Source: Apostichopus japonicus
Lineage: Eukaryota > Echinodermata > Holothuroidea > Aspidochirotida > Stichopodidae
DNA: 64,000 bases
Direction of reading: 5' to 3'
Assembly (NCBI RefSeq): GCF_037975245.1
Contig: NC_092562.1
Coordinates: 31,808,554-31,872,553 of the forward strand
Part shown: positions 27,301-39,051 of the stretch, in pieces
Numbering within the stretch: position 1 is the first letter of the stretch
How the letters are laid out: the number at the start of each line of letters is the position of its first letter
Program-made: the position numbers and the translations under genes
Notes under the pieces: model-generated
Told to the model about the DNA's origin: nothing
Seen by the model: the letters and a program-made list of their open reading frames with translations, nothing else
The model's database searches: none

Positions 27301-30300
27301 TGAACAGTTTATGAGTATTGATAATTTAAAATAGATTGATAAATATGTAAAACCGTGTATAACTGACCTCATGCAAAGACTTTGAAAGACATTCTTGACT
27401 GAATTCCCATATCGATAGGCGTGACCTCACTTGCTCATCTTCAGCTGTGACCTCTGTTACGTCATTGGCTGTCTTCAGCAACTTAAACTGAACTCTCCTT
27501 AAAATTCGGCTTTCTAAATCTTCATCTAAATTGTAATGGTGAACATCGAGGGTAAACTATAGTTAATATTTCTCTTACAATTTATTTTACGCAAGGTCTA
27601 TTTTCAAAATGAAAACTTTCAATGTGCTTGAATTTAAATACGTTGCAGACTAAGAATAAATTTTAAAATAAAGTTTCTTTTAACATCGTGGTATGACTTT
27701 GGTAAGTTAAGTTATCCAATTACTTGGTTTCTTCTCTAACTTACCTATATGTATCTTTCTTGCTATTGGTTCTAATGAGTTCTTCTACAGAAAAAAGAAG
27801 AATTATTTGAGGACAATAGTCGTAGGCAATACTGAATGTATTATTCTCGTGGAAACATTATACATACGGTATTTTATCCTGTACATATCTGGGTAAGCAA
27901 CTTCCGTGTCCAGGATTCACTTAAAGAGGGGAGTCGATATCAACTTCACATATCGCAATACCTACTGTCGCGCATGCGCGTCTTGCGTTATCTCCACGTG
28001 TGCGTTTACAGTTTTCAAACTACGAACGGTTGAGTCTTACATAAAACAGGTTCACTAGCAAGGAATCAACGAAGACCCCCCCCACCCCCCCCCCCGGTAC
28101 GCTACTCAAATGACGTCACAACAAACCAACGTCGATAAATGTTTACAGAACAGACGATTAATAGATGTTGTTAATGAACATTTTCAAGCCAATTTTGCCG
28201 GAATAGAAGGAAGCAGTAGTATAAATATTACATAAAAAGGTCAACATTTCATTTGCGAAAATTCTCTTGAGTATAAGTGCCTCTCTGATGCTGTTTTACT
28301 TTTTCTTTATTCCAGGACAGATAAGGTCGTATGCACATATGGACAGCGTTATGGAACTATCACATATATGCGTGTACGTATTTTGACTTGTCAAGTTGTC
28401 AGAACAGGCCCTATACGACAACAGAAAATGAACGAATAGCTTTCAGAACACCGACTTCGCAATACGTCCATATATAATGAAAGTAGGATCATTAGGACAC
28501 CCGTTTTAAATGTTTATTCTATAAACTCTACATTGTGCAGTACTATTCTTTGAGAAACTGAGTAATAAATAAGGCAGTGGCGTAGGAAGGTACTTTTGAG
28601 TGGGGGGGGGGGCTGAAGACTGATGGCCGGCCAGGGGGAGGGGGTGTCCCCTCCCGTTTGGATTTGTTTGCATTTCCAGGTAGCCTCAGATGCAATTTGG
28701 TGCAATATAGCACACTTCAACACCCACTCCATTTTGTAAACTTAATTTTGTATTTTCACCAGGCCTTAGATGCAATTTGGTGCTCCAAATGAGATTTTTT
28801 TTCTCATTTGGAAATGAAAAAGGGTTTTTTCTTACTTGCGAAGCGGGGCGGAATGATACTTCATCCCCCCCCTCATTTTTCACTGGGGGCTGGCGCCCCC
28901 CCAGCCCCCCCGGTTCCTACGCCCTTGAAATAAGTACAACTTCAAGAGGGCAAGCTGATTAAATTTATCGTTCCTCTGTAAAGCGATCTATAACCTACAA
29001 GATGGTCTGCATACCTTTAACACGTGACCCGTAGAACTATAATTAGACGCTAAGAAGGAACACTCCATTGCCAGAAAAGTAAGACATTTAAAAGTTTATA
29101 CATACCGCCTCAGTGTTGGTTTCTTTTAACTTAAACGTCACACATTCTGCGCATGCGATCTCTATCAGTCTCTCTATGTCTGAAAAGGAAATTTGAGCTA
29201 CGTTTTATGGTTTTCATGATAATCCTTTCTTCACAATATATTGTTGAAGTACAAAAGCACTTGGAATGAGCTCATTGCAAGGAAACTGCAATTAGCACCA
29301 CAACGATGTAACCAATGGGACGATTTTGAGTACTCATTTATTTTAATAAAATGAAGAGTGCCCTCACTTTATAATAATTCAATTTTACTTTAGGTATCAC
29401 CTGATTGGTGCACATTGTTTGGACTGTAAATTCAATGCTAGGAATTTACTGATGATTCTGCGCATGATCAGAAATCTTACCATTCCTCTTTAGCTTTGGT
29501 ATCCAGTCTTCACAAAATGTGACGCATGCTAAACCTGTGGAATTACCCGAGTCTCCACTGTTGATAGAAAGCGGAACAAACAAGAAAAGAAAATAAAGCC
29601 GGAAAGATAAAGTGTCCGGTATGTGTGAATGTGTAATGAAATACTACTACTGAGTATCCAAAGCGGTGGAACGCGTGTTCGGCAATAATTTGCGTGTATA
29701 TTCACAGAATCAGGCATGAGACTCTTCCGCGGAAACGCGGATTTCCGATTTTTTTTTTTTTTTCATGTTCACGTTTTTTCTCGTAATTCGCGTTTTTTAT
29801 TATTTTTTATTATTTTTTTTAATTATTATTTTTTTTTTGGCCGAACATGCTGGACTGTGAACGGAAGGAACACCCAATTTGACCAGTGGTGGAATCAAGT
29901 AGCACAAAGCAAGCAAAAAAGCCTTTTTTTGGTTCAAAAAAGCTAATAGATAAATTATACAAGCAGAAATTCCACACTTTTTTGGTGAGTTACGTGATGT
30001 GATAGATTCCAAGGGCGTAGGAACCGGGGGGGCTGGGGGGGCGCCAGCCCCCCCAGTGAAAAATGTGGAGGGGCGGAAGTATCATTCCGCCCCCCCCCCC
30101 CCCCCCCCGCTTCGCAAGTCTGAAAACCCCTTTTTCATTTCCAAATGAGAAAAAAAACCTCATTTGGAGCACCAAATTGCATCTAAGGCTAGGTGAAAAT
30201 ACAAAATTAAGTTTACAAAATGGAGTGGGTGTTGAAGTGTGCTATATTGCACCAAATCGCATCTGAGGCCACCTGGAAATGCAAAAAATTCCAAAGGGGA

Positions 30301-31790
30301 GGGGGACACCCCCTCCCCTTAGACCCCTCCCCCAGGTCGGCCATCAGTCTTCAGCCCCCCCACTCAAAAGTACCTTCCTACGCCACTGATAGATTCCATC
30401 TAGAGTCCACCATTTTGCATCTAAGCCCTCCTTACCTGACAAGGGGAGGGGGACACCCCCTCCCCTTAAACCCCTCCCACAGGACGGCGATCGATAAATT
30501 TCAGATTTTTTTTCCCCAGCTCAGTCTCATCCCTGCAGAATGCAACATGACATGTTTTATTAACCACCAGATGCATTCACTATATTATTCACCATATGTA
30601 GGCCTACATGATGAATTGAATAAGAATTGTACAAACTGCACATGTTATTGTAAGTTTGGTCCAGCTGTTAGTCATATTTAATTATAGGATATCTTACCTT
30701 CCTTGCTGTCTTATCAGACCCTTCTTGATAAATCGAACGGACTCGGAGTCGTCCCCTAACAGCACTAACCTGACATCAAGTGGCGCCAAACATCGTGAGG
30801 ACAGGAGAGCCTCGTTCAGAGCGTTGTTTGTGATAGATGGACATGTATTACTGGAGACTGTAGCTAAACGATAAACACAGTAATGTAGATATAATGCAAA
30901 TTGTACAGTTTTAGGTTTCAGGCCCATCCCAACTCAAGACACGTGCGAAGCGGGCATTATCAGTTCCAAATTCATTGGGCATTCCTCTCTATCCCCGCCC
31001 ACCCCCACCTCCTTACCAAAACGAAAACATAGAAAGGCAATGATAAAAATATTTCTGTAGCCAATTCAGTCAACAGATTCCATCTTGTCACATAATTTAG
31101 AATTGTAATTGTGAAACCCTTTCGCTCCTGTTTTATGTTTTGTATTTTGGGAAAGAGAATGATGTAGTGAGGGAGACCGAAAGTCATGGACCTTTGATAT
31201 TTTTTTACTCTTCAACATAAGTCATAGATCTCACTACGTTCACACGAAGCTATATTAAAATGTCTAAAAGTTAAAATGAGCGTTTCTTTGAACTAACCTT
31301 TTGGAATGATCAAGCGGACTTTCGTAACTGATCCATATACATCAATGATACCCCAGACGGGTTTAGCGAAATCAATATTATCTTCTGCCTCTTTAAAGGT
31401 TACTCTTGCCACATCGTTTGTGCATAAGCTGACAGATTTGTCCTCTTCACACCTTAAAGTCACCCAGTCGTACTTCCTAAGAGAATTCTCAAGAGAAACC
31501 CCCCAGTTACCAGTCTTCTGCATAAAGTCAGGAACTGATGACGTCGGCAGTCGCTTGAATGATGCGGGGTCTTGATTGGTCAGTCCGATGCAAAGGGTCC
31601 CTGAATACGAAGGGTCCACTGCTAATATTTCTACGATGATAGGGGAATTTAAATCAATTGGAGAATTGGTGAAGGTCACTCCTTGCCCGAATGTTGTGTA
31701 AGAAGCACCGGTTGGGTTCTCGCGGCTCGCTATTGTTCCATTATCGAATAAAGTGATGTTTTTACCGCAACGGTCGGCGTGGAACGACAT
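18333..31790 (-). CDS. NHR-Roc-COR-zinc finger-Death domain protein (Roco family)
   Basis: Seventeen coding exons on the minus strand: 31790-31298, 30863-30698, 29557-29481, 29179-29106, 27784-27745, 27525-27368, 27082-26987, 25496-25332, 25124-25005, 24744-24601, 24177-23992, 23695-23534, 23253-23145, 22443-22301, 21205-21149, 19591-19375 and 18631-18333. All have GT-AG borders and compatible phases, giving 901 residues. Residues 1-164 are a Neuralized homology repeat (FHADRCGKNITLFDNGT, GNWGVSLE, VWGIIDVYG). Residues about 190-463 resemble Roc but with degenerate GTP-binding motifs: LLGDDSESVR for the P-loop, WEFSQE for WDFAGQ and VGIYDE for the VGTHxD motif. Residues about 464-730 are COR (YVFLEPIKTLDATVKAV, GVLSENLLSHMWKE, FLIPSLLPNP). 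C756, C759, C776 and H780 form a likely zinc site. Residues 803-901 are a Death domain (LGQEWKALGRMLGL). Roco proteins such as DAPK1 and MFHAS1 are signalling scaffolds; here a role in Death-domain signalling is inferred. The start is the ATG at the NHR edge. Confidence 0.86.
22887..23214. repeat. Tandem duplication containing part of exon 13 of the Roco gene
   Basis: Two copies of about 145 bp lie 164 bp apart. The right one includes the end of coding exon 23253-23145 with its splice donor. The left one carries the last 51 exonic bases and an intact donor (around 22982-23032) but no acceptor. The exonic 51 bases are identical in both copies, while about five differences lie in the roughly 92 intronic bases. 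The left copy breaks off at ctgctgg and so cannot encode the whole exon. Confidence 0.88.
26020..26415 (+). mobile_element. LINE (non-LTR retrotransposon) reverse-transcriptase fragment
   Basis: The plus-strand translation contains pieces of a LINE reverse transcriptase. VVIVTAPKK and a stretch like DYRPVALTSV mark the fingers region. CIDYSSAFNTIIPSRL at about 26208-26256 is the palm A box with its catalytic aspartate. PASISDWILDFF then follows. Wording of this type is found in CR1/Rex/Jockey-like endonuclease-reverse transcriptases. It is 5' and 3' truncated and broken by several stops and shifts, including one just after the A box, so it is an old dead copy. It sits in the intron between coding exons 27082-26987 and 25496-25332, antisense to the host gene. 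Confidence 0.82.
26806..26957. repeat. 17-bp AT-rich minisatellite, about 8-9 copies
   Basis: Tandem copies of atacacatctatctata lie just downstream (in plus-strand terms upstream) of the coding exon 27082-26987, ending about 30 bp from its splice donor. Most units are identical; the last two read actacacatctatct. It is unrelated in sequence to the 17-bp array at the left edge of the window. Confidence 0.93.
28575..28927 (-). mobile_element. hAT-type MITE, family A, copy 2
   Basis: An inverted copy of family A: it begins cagtggcgtaggaagg and ends ggttcctacgcccttg on the plus strand. Flanks aaataagg (28567-28574) and aaataagt (28928-28935) are an 8-bp target duplication with one mismatch. It lies in an intron of the Roco gene. 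The interior shares the hairpin ctggcgccccccc and the atttggtgc segments with the copies at 11043 and 30010. Confidence 0.88.
30010..30388 (+). mobile_element. hAT-type MITE, family A, copy 3
   Basis: It runs caagggcgtaggaac to cttcctacgccactg, with the perfect 8-bp duplication ATAGATTC at 30002-30009 and 30389-30396. It is highly similar to the copy at 11043, implying fairly recent mobilisation. A related scrap with ggggagggggacaccccctc follows at about 30440-30490. It lies in an intron of the Roco gene. Confidence 0.9.
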
Positions 31791-32513
31791 TTCAGGGTCT
31801 GTAGTACAGCTCACAGCTGAACGCGAAACTAAAAAGAAAAAGTATCATGTGATGTAATATGACTATATATCATTGCTCTGCTGATCTTCTTTCCAAGTCG
31901 AGTAGCTGTATCCAGCAACCATGAAGACACCTCACATTCGGCTAGAAAGTTAAAGGCTTGTATAATAATAATTCATGTTAGAAAAATATACTTGAACTTA
32001 GCTATATTTAAGGCCGCAACTTAACATTAATTGCACTGAATATGTCGGATCCAAGTACACCGTATAACGTTCAACCAAGCTTCAGTTTTGGATTGATGTT
32101 GTTTACAATGTTTTCAGGTTTTGACCTCTATTGTCGTATTATGACATCTTCAACTCCGTGCAAGAAACGATATTATTCTTATACTCAAAATAAGATCAAA
32201 CAAATTGGCACAGTAATAAGTATAAAGCACATCCTAACTTTAGTTTTGAAGTTATTGCATTTTGATATCTGTTAATCTCAAATGACGTTGAACAAGTGTT
32301 ACGATCAACTCGATCAAGGCCAGAATACACCTCCCCTTGGATTCACAACTCAAATGACTAAACAATACACTGTAAAATTTAACTTTAAATATAACAATAA
32401 GTATTTATTTAATTGTGTGTTCAAGGTAATTAAAATCAAACAAAGATCATTTATCAATATCAAAGCAGTTTACACTAAAACAGATTTAATAAGTTATACT
32501 ATAATTTACTCAC

Positions 32514-32730
32514 GACCTGGTGTGTGCCGCGACGCGAGCGCAGTGACAAAAGTCCTGGCGAATATTCCAGCGAAACTTGTAGACGGACGAATGTCCAATA
32601 TTGAAGAAATCCAGCTCCCAACTTGATGACTTCCACTCCGGAGGTCGACTACTAATGAAGTTGTGCTTGCAGCTTGTTTATCCTTGGATTCCTGTCCTTG
32701 GGTAACTCAGAGGCCACAATAAGTAGTGCT
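32514..32730 (-). other. Probable 5' exon of the Roco gene
   Basis: On the minus strand a good splice donor (ccaggtc|gtgagt) ends this stretch at 32514, and the matching acceptor is at 31828 (tttttag|tttcgcg). The frame in phase with the NHR exon is open from about 32706 to the donor but contains no ATG. I therefore treat it as 5' untranslated, with translation starting at 31790. An upstream initiating exon or a non-AUG start cannot be excluded. Confidence 0.55.
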
Positions 32731-33740
32731 GACTGGCACAGAACCGAAGACGGCTACACAACGATGGGCGACTTCGAAGCCGGTAAACTTGTAGCAAATC
32801 CACTAATAAAAAGACAGCTATAACTTTACTGTCAAACTAAGTGAGTATTTACTCACACTGGAATTGTAGGATTTACTTGAGCGAGATGCTATTAAACTCC
32901 CGGAGCCAAGATGGTTAAAAACTCTCGATCTCAAATTATCAGGTGCTTAGCCTTTTCACAAGTCCAGAAAGATCTTGCAATGTCCATCCATTCTAGAAGC
33001 ATCTTACAGTAGCTCCAGCTCAGTTCAACCAATCCAAAAGGTCACTTCACCTTTCCAGGAAATCCTCACCTAGTGTTCTAAAAATAGCACAGGGGATGTC
33101 CCCTTGGCAGCATTCCAATGTTCTAGCACGTTCCAATGTGTGCTGTGTTGAGATGATCTAAATTGTTCTCAAATGTTCTAACTCTTCTAGAAGCTTCTCA
33201 ACTTTTCCAAATATTCTGCACACACCAGATATGCACACACACCAGGCAGTTCTATACTATGATTCTTAGATTAATTTATAATATTCTATAATATTGATTT
33301 ATAATACAACTAATTGTTGCAAAAATCATACAAATTATTGAGATTACTTAGGGGCCTGTAACACAAGATACATGTTGTATTTCTCGATAAGGTGGATACA
33401 CATACCATATATATAAATTTAAACCGACTTTACTCAGAACTTTTCGTGTTTACAGTGTTTTCAGACATTGACCTCTCTTGTCCTCGCATGACCTTTGAAC
33501 TTCGCAGCAAACAAGCGAATTATTCTACTGTACTCGCTAACGTGGGATAATATACAGTAGGCCTACCAACTGTACTAAATTCATTACTTTTGGAGTTATT
33601 CTATTTACAAACGTTTCAGGCTTTGTCGATCCCCAGAACGGGCGGGGTGGAGTGAGGGTGGAGATGGGAAATACAATATGTACACGTTTTACGACCATTG
33701 CTCACAAAAGTGTTGCCAGTCAGTTTTATGTGGTTATGGG

Positions 33741-34775
33741 CATAGGCGTAGGAGCCTCATTTGATTTGGGGGGCTGTAACGACTTGCCCGAAAAAATATA
33801 ACCAAACTTTTCACACGCTCCGCGCACGTTCCACATGTTAATGTGCATATCATATAGGCATTCATCGGTTATTACATCACATGCCAATAACATAAAATCA
33901 TTTTCCGTGTTATTACCCTTACATATTGGTTATAATTATTGGGGAAGTCGTTACAACAATAATGATAATAATATAAGTTTAACCATTGAAAAACACATTG
34001 CAAATTCTTCTTCTTTCAGTAGGTGCCAGTGGCGGAGCTAGGGGTATTGGTCAGGGGGAGAGAATGGTCTGTACGGGCGCTTTCGACACTATCGAAGCGG
34101 AGCGCCACCATATAGGTTGGCGCGGAGCGTACAGAAATTTTTTGAGTAAAGATACTCCCTAGATCGCCGGAAATGACCCTTTCCAGGCTTTGCTAATTTG
34201 CAGATAAATGAAGAATAAATAGGTGTCATCGCCATTTGTCAAAAAATTGCAGCAACAAAATGTGACAAATGTCAATAGGTATTTGAGAGCGCAATAATAA
34301 AGTCAATAATCGCGAATAAGTAGAAAGTGGTAAAAAGCTGAAAAGGGCGCCAGCAGTCCATTTGAGTCCGTCAGGGGGGAGGGGGGGCATCCGCCCCTCT
34401 GACCGTATGGACGCTCCGCCACTGGTAGGTGCCCGAAAAATTCTCAGCATATTGCCCAAATTTTCAGCAAAAAATTTGAAAAACACACTGCAAATTATTA
34501 TACTTTCAGTAGGTGCCCGAAAAAATTCTCAGCATATTGCCCGAATTTTCACCAAAAAATTTGAAAAACACATTGCAAATTATTCTTCTTTCAGTAGGTG
34601 CTCGAAAAATTCTCAGCATATTGCTCGAATTTTCACCAAAAAAATTGAAAAACACATTGCAAATTATTATTCTTTCAGTAGATGCCCGAAAATTTCTCAG
34701 CATATTGCCCGAATTTTCACCCCAAAAAAAGATCGGGGGGCTGCAGCCCCCCAGCCCCCGCCTCCTACGCCTATG
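33741..34775 (+). mobile_element. hAT-type non-autonomous element, family C, carrying an inserted MITE
   Basis: The termini cataggcgtaggag and ctcctacgcctatg are 14-bp perfect inverted repeats. Flanks gttatggg (33733-33740) and gttatgga (34776-34783) are an 8-bp target duplication with one mismatch. Without the insertion the element is about 630 bp. Much of its interior is an 84-bp direct repeat (gtaggtgcccgaaaaa..., starts near 34425, 34509, 34594 and 34678). A poly-G/C hairpin (cggggggctgcagcccccc) sits near the right end. No transposase is encoded. Confidence 0.87.
34027..34424 (+). mobile_element. hAT-type MITE, family B, copy 1, nested in family C
   Basis: The element begins cagtggcggagctag and ends gctccgccactg, a perfect 12-bp inverted terminal repeat. 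It is flanked by GTAGGTGC at 34019-34026 and 34425-34432, an exact 8-bp target duplication made inside the 84-bp repeat of the family C host element. It is therefore younger than that element. Confidence 0.93.
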
Positions 34776-34932
34776 GTTATGGAGACAAGTGGATTGATGG
34801 GAGGACTGTTTCGTCACAGACAAGGGTAGCTACTGTAGAGGGGGTAAGTCATCTAAGGGTCGGCGGCTTTGGTACTTTCTGGGAACCAACCAAGCTACTG
34901 CTTTGGGATCCTTCATCTTAAATTAACTTACA

Positions 34933-36121
34933 TTAAACGATCGGATAAGTTAAAAAAGTCAGGTAAATCGTACCTTGCATTAAAAGTTCAGGGTAGGTCC
35001 CATCCTCCCTGGCACCCCCCTCCCGCCACCTCTTCATAATACTCACTCCTAAATCCTAATAGCTTACCCGCATCACTCCAATGACACCTGTTTTACCGCA
35101 AAACGGATCGGAACTTCGCAAAAAGATATGAGCTTCAACGATCTAAATATCTATAGTTATCCCACCATACCATCCTTCACAAGGCCATCATCAGGTATCC
35201 TACCACACTATATAGTCTGTAGTAGGTCTATATGTGATCACACTAGACCTGGAAATAGTATATCTGTTCACACTAGACCTGTATGTTTAGTATCTCTACC
35301 CCTGTTTTGTGTATAAGTTACGTTAGCATGGTTCTTTCCGTGTTTTTGTTTATATTGGGGTGTTTTCACGCAATTTGATCGTACGATATTTAGCCGACAT
35401 GCAACAATAATGTTATCAGAACAAATAACGAAGTAAGGAAAATCGCTAAGATGACATTTCCTGTTGCCATGCTCGCCTATGGCAGATATGAATTGATGTA
35501 ATCTTTCTTTCTTCACAATATTAATCACATAATTAACAGCCTGTCGTTATTGCATCTTAACTTCCTGTCCTTTGCTTAAATTTTCAAAAGTGAAACTCTT
35601 CGACACGCCCCTCTGAGTTTTATAGTTTTACTTCCCTTTACTTCATGCATGTTCATATCATGTTTTATATATTGTGCACTTGAACTATTGAATGTTGTAG
35701 AAAAACAAATAAACGAATCGAAAGTAAGCTATATCTAAACTAGAAATTGTGTCTACGATACATCGCTTTGTCCATGAATATCTGTTTGTCATCGTGTGTA
35801 TTAAGTATGTAATTAACACACTTTCAAATTAGTTTAATATAATGAAAGGACGGTACTGTTTATGGATATATGAATGTACTGAGCAATCGGCAGCTGTCTC
35901 AATATTTTGTTTTAATGTGCTATTTTGTTTATCTTGTGCATATTACTATAAGCACCACAGATACAAGAGCAAGAGGATATTTAGAGATATTAACCCTATA
36001 GTCGCAACGCCACTTCCGATATAAGATCGGACATGGTAAACTAGTTAATTCTCGTATAAAGTGAGACCCAAGTAATTTTCCAAACTGAATATTCTCTGGA
36101 ATCGACAATTCTTCAAGGCAT
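34933..36121. other. Intergenic, no gene recognised
   Basis: AT-rich unique sequence with short open frames only. The phrase cactagacctg occurs twice at 35238-35280. No gene, RNA or further transposon could be supported. Confidence 0.5.
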
Positions 36122-36129
36122 ATGTAAAA

Positions 36130-36609
36130 TAAGGTGACCATACTTGCCTGACTGGAATCAGGGACATTTATTTCGTGACTGATATGGGGGAGGGGTGTAA
36201 GGGAAGGGGTGTCCCCTTTGGAAAATTTTCAAGTGCCTAAGGTGCTTAGATGTAAAATGGTGATGCTCAGAAGCACTTTTTAAATCAATTTTATTTTCAA
36301 AAATGTAGCTTTTCTTAGATGAAATTTACTTACTTTACGAAAGAGTGCTAGGCTAGATCGATCTAGCATATTTTAACAGTGTTTCCACTTTACACTGGCT
36401 CACCTGAAATACTGTTTAGTTCCGTTCTGCGACTGCACACGTTACTAAATTTTGTTTTTACAATTATTTTACTATAATAATGTGGGATATTTTCGAAATT
36501 CCTGAACATTTTGACGAATCGGGGACATTTTCGGGGACACTTGTTCATCGGGGACAGCACACTGTAATCGCGGACTGTCCCCGAAAATCGGGGACGTCTG
36601 GTCACCTTA
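36130..36609. mobile_element. hAT-type MITE, family E
   Basis: The termini taaggtgaccatac and gtctggtcacctta form an inverted repeat of 14 bp with two mismatches. ATGTAAAA at 36122-36129 and 36610-36617 is a perfect 8-bp target duplication. The interior includes repeated cggggaca motifs near the right end and a ggggtgtcccc hairpin. It is about 480 bp and non-coding. One copy lies in this window. Confidence 0.9.
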
Positions 36610-36824
36610 ATGTAAAATTAAGTTCATTTCCCCCCTTCCCTACCCCTCGATCTCGCCGGGTAAAACCGGTGCACGAAGGTATAACTAATACTGGGTTAAA
36701 AGCCGTAAGATACACGGGTATGTTTCAGCCACTTGCACTGTTGACCTCTCGGCGGCCTGATTACAATGATTCCATACCCTTTGACTAGCTTGACCTGTAC
36801 TCATAGCAATATATTACCTCCATG

Positions 36825-37212
36825 CAGTGGCGGAGTTAGGGGTATTGGTCATGGGGGGGGGGGGGGGAGAGAATGGTCTGTAGGGGCGCTTTCGACACTA
36901 AGCGGAGCGCCACCACAGGTCGGCGCGGAGCGCACAGATTTTTTTCAGTTAAGATACTCCCTAGATCGCCGGAAATTTGCTAATTTGCAGATAAACGAAG
37001 AATAGATAGGTGTCATCGCCATTTTGTCAGAAAATTACACCATGAAAATGTGACAAATGTCAATAGGTATTTGAGAGCGCAATAAAAAAGTCAATAATCA
37101 CGAATAAGTAAAAAGTGGTAAAAAGTTGAAAAGGGCGCCAGCAGTCCATTTGAGTCCGTCGGGGGGGGGGGGGGGATCCGGCCCCTCTGAATGTATGGAC
37201 GCTCCGCCACTG
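36825..37212 (+). mobile_element. hAT-type MITE, family B, copy 2
   Basis: It runs cagtggcggagttag to gctccgccactg. CCTCCATG at 36817-36824 and 37213-37220 is an exact 8-bp target duplication. It is close to copy 1 throughout (gggcgctttcgacacta, cggagcgccacca, gggcgccagcagtccatttg) and carries long poly-G runs. Non-coding. Confidence 0.94.
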
Positions 37213-37220
37213 CCTCCATG

Positions 37221-39051
37221 GTTGAACTATATCATCGAATTAGAACAATACATACAAAGACATAGATACCCGTAGTAGTAACTGAAAAATTGACGGACAT
37301 ACGGACAGAGAGAACGATAAATGTAATGCTGCTACGGAGTTGTCTTTTACTGTGAGTCTGTGATTCATCTCCCAGCATAAAGGAGGAAGTGAATGATAAA
37401 AGAATGAAATATCAATTAGGCCCAAGGTACACGCTTAAGCGCGATGATGGTGGTGGGGAAGGTAGGTGGGGAGGTTGGAAATTTATTCGCGCAATTTATT
37501 CGCCATCTTCTACATTCGTTGCCACTGATCTTCAGTCCGGGATTTGCCAGGAAAGCCAAACACGCCGTACGTGTGAACCTGATCAGAGCCTGCTAGATTT
37601 CAGCGGAAACGATTACTTGCGCAAACTATACTAAGTACGATATGACAGTCCATTTTCGTAAGAAAATTGAACACTGCAGGACCAGGGAACTGCTACTCTG
37701 CATTGTAGCCACCTATATGGAGTTAGTAGTTACACTGTAAAACGCACTACACTGCTATCAGGCGCAAGAGAATTTCAGTTCTGTGCTACCAGGCCGTATC
37801 ATTCCCATTGTACGTATACACTGTGTCAGCTAACCACGTAACTGGTTCGTACGACGAAAGACCTTCAACATACTTCTAAATGATAAACTACGAGAAATAC
37901 ACGTACACGTAGATTTTACAGTTCACGTCTAAATACCCACATTGCATACAGTACTCGTGTGCATATATAATTCACTAACTGTGCGGTATGCACGCCCAGA
38001 ATTAATTTCCTTGTGTGTATAGCTTTGTAATAGGGGCTTCCCGTGCAATAATAATAATACTTCAATAACCGCTGTAAGACTATTTCTCTGTTGTGCAGAG
38101 TATTCCGTCTGTAGATTCAATGAGGCACAAACAGCTGCCAGGTTTCAGCAAAGGGAAAGTCATGCAAAGATATATCATTATGAGTCAAGTTTGAACCTTC
38201 TTAAATTGAAGTAACTTACCTTAAATACAAATGTAAGAATATTAAATATCGTGGATCCCCGGAGCTCATCGATCGGAGGTATGAAATCATACAACGCTAT
38301 GTAAATAAGATGCAGTTGAGAGGTTGAATAAATTGAATTAGCCTTTGGGGGATACATGTACGGTGCGTGTAGCGTGCCATAAATCCTGAAATCGACATAT
38401 ATCGAACTAAATTTACATATGTAAGTTTCTCGTGCTTTGATTGGATAAAATCGACGCCTAGTGTGCCATAAGTCCTGACATCGACATATGTCAAATTAAA
38501 TTGACATGTGTATCGTGCTCTTATTGGACGATCAATGTCACATCATGTTTTATAGTGATTGGACGAAATCGACATATGTGAAAGAAATCGATATAGGCTA
38601 TGTAATTGGTTTCTCGTGCTCTTATTAGACGTTATGAATTTAGGGTCAATTAAGTTTATTCTATGCGGTTTATACTAACCTTATCCATTTCAAATTTAGA
38701 CGAAGATACCCGCAGTTCCAATCGAAATATAATTATACAAATGTACGTAATGATTTACTTCATTTAAATATTTAATATTACGATTTCGAGCAATTGTTGG
38801 ATCAGCAGTTATCTAGATAACCATGGAAATATTATTACAAAACCAGCAAGTTCGCGTAACATAACAAAATATACTGCCGAAAATCACAAACATTCTTCAC
38901 TGGAACTAGCTAGCATTGAAAGCAACAGCTGAGCTGTAACTTATTCTTGAAATCGTTGATACTGAGTATTTAACTTATGAGGTAATGGCGATGTGTGAAA
39001 TATAGAAGGTAGCAGTTGGGAGGAGGGGGGGAGGGGCTCAATAATGTCGGC
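37221..39051. other. Intergenic with a degenerate repeat at 38368-38632
   Basis: Mostly unique AT-rich sequence. At 38368-38632 about two and a half diverged copies of a unit near 90 bp share gtgccataa(a/g)tcctga, atcgacatat(a/g)t and cgtgct(t/c)ttattgga. No gene was recognised. Confidence 0.5.

Noticed and set aside
34362-34829. Open frames of 94-155 codons with repeated ARKILSILPEFSPKN-like peptides
   Set aside because: Generated by the 84-bp direct repeat inside the family C transposon.
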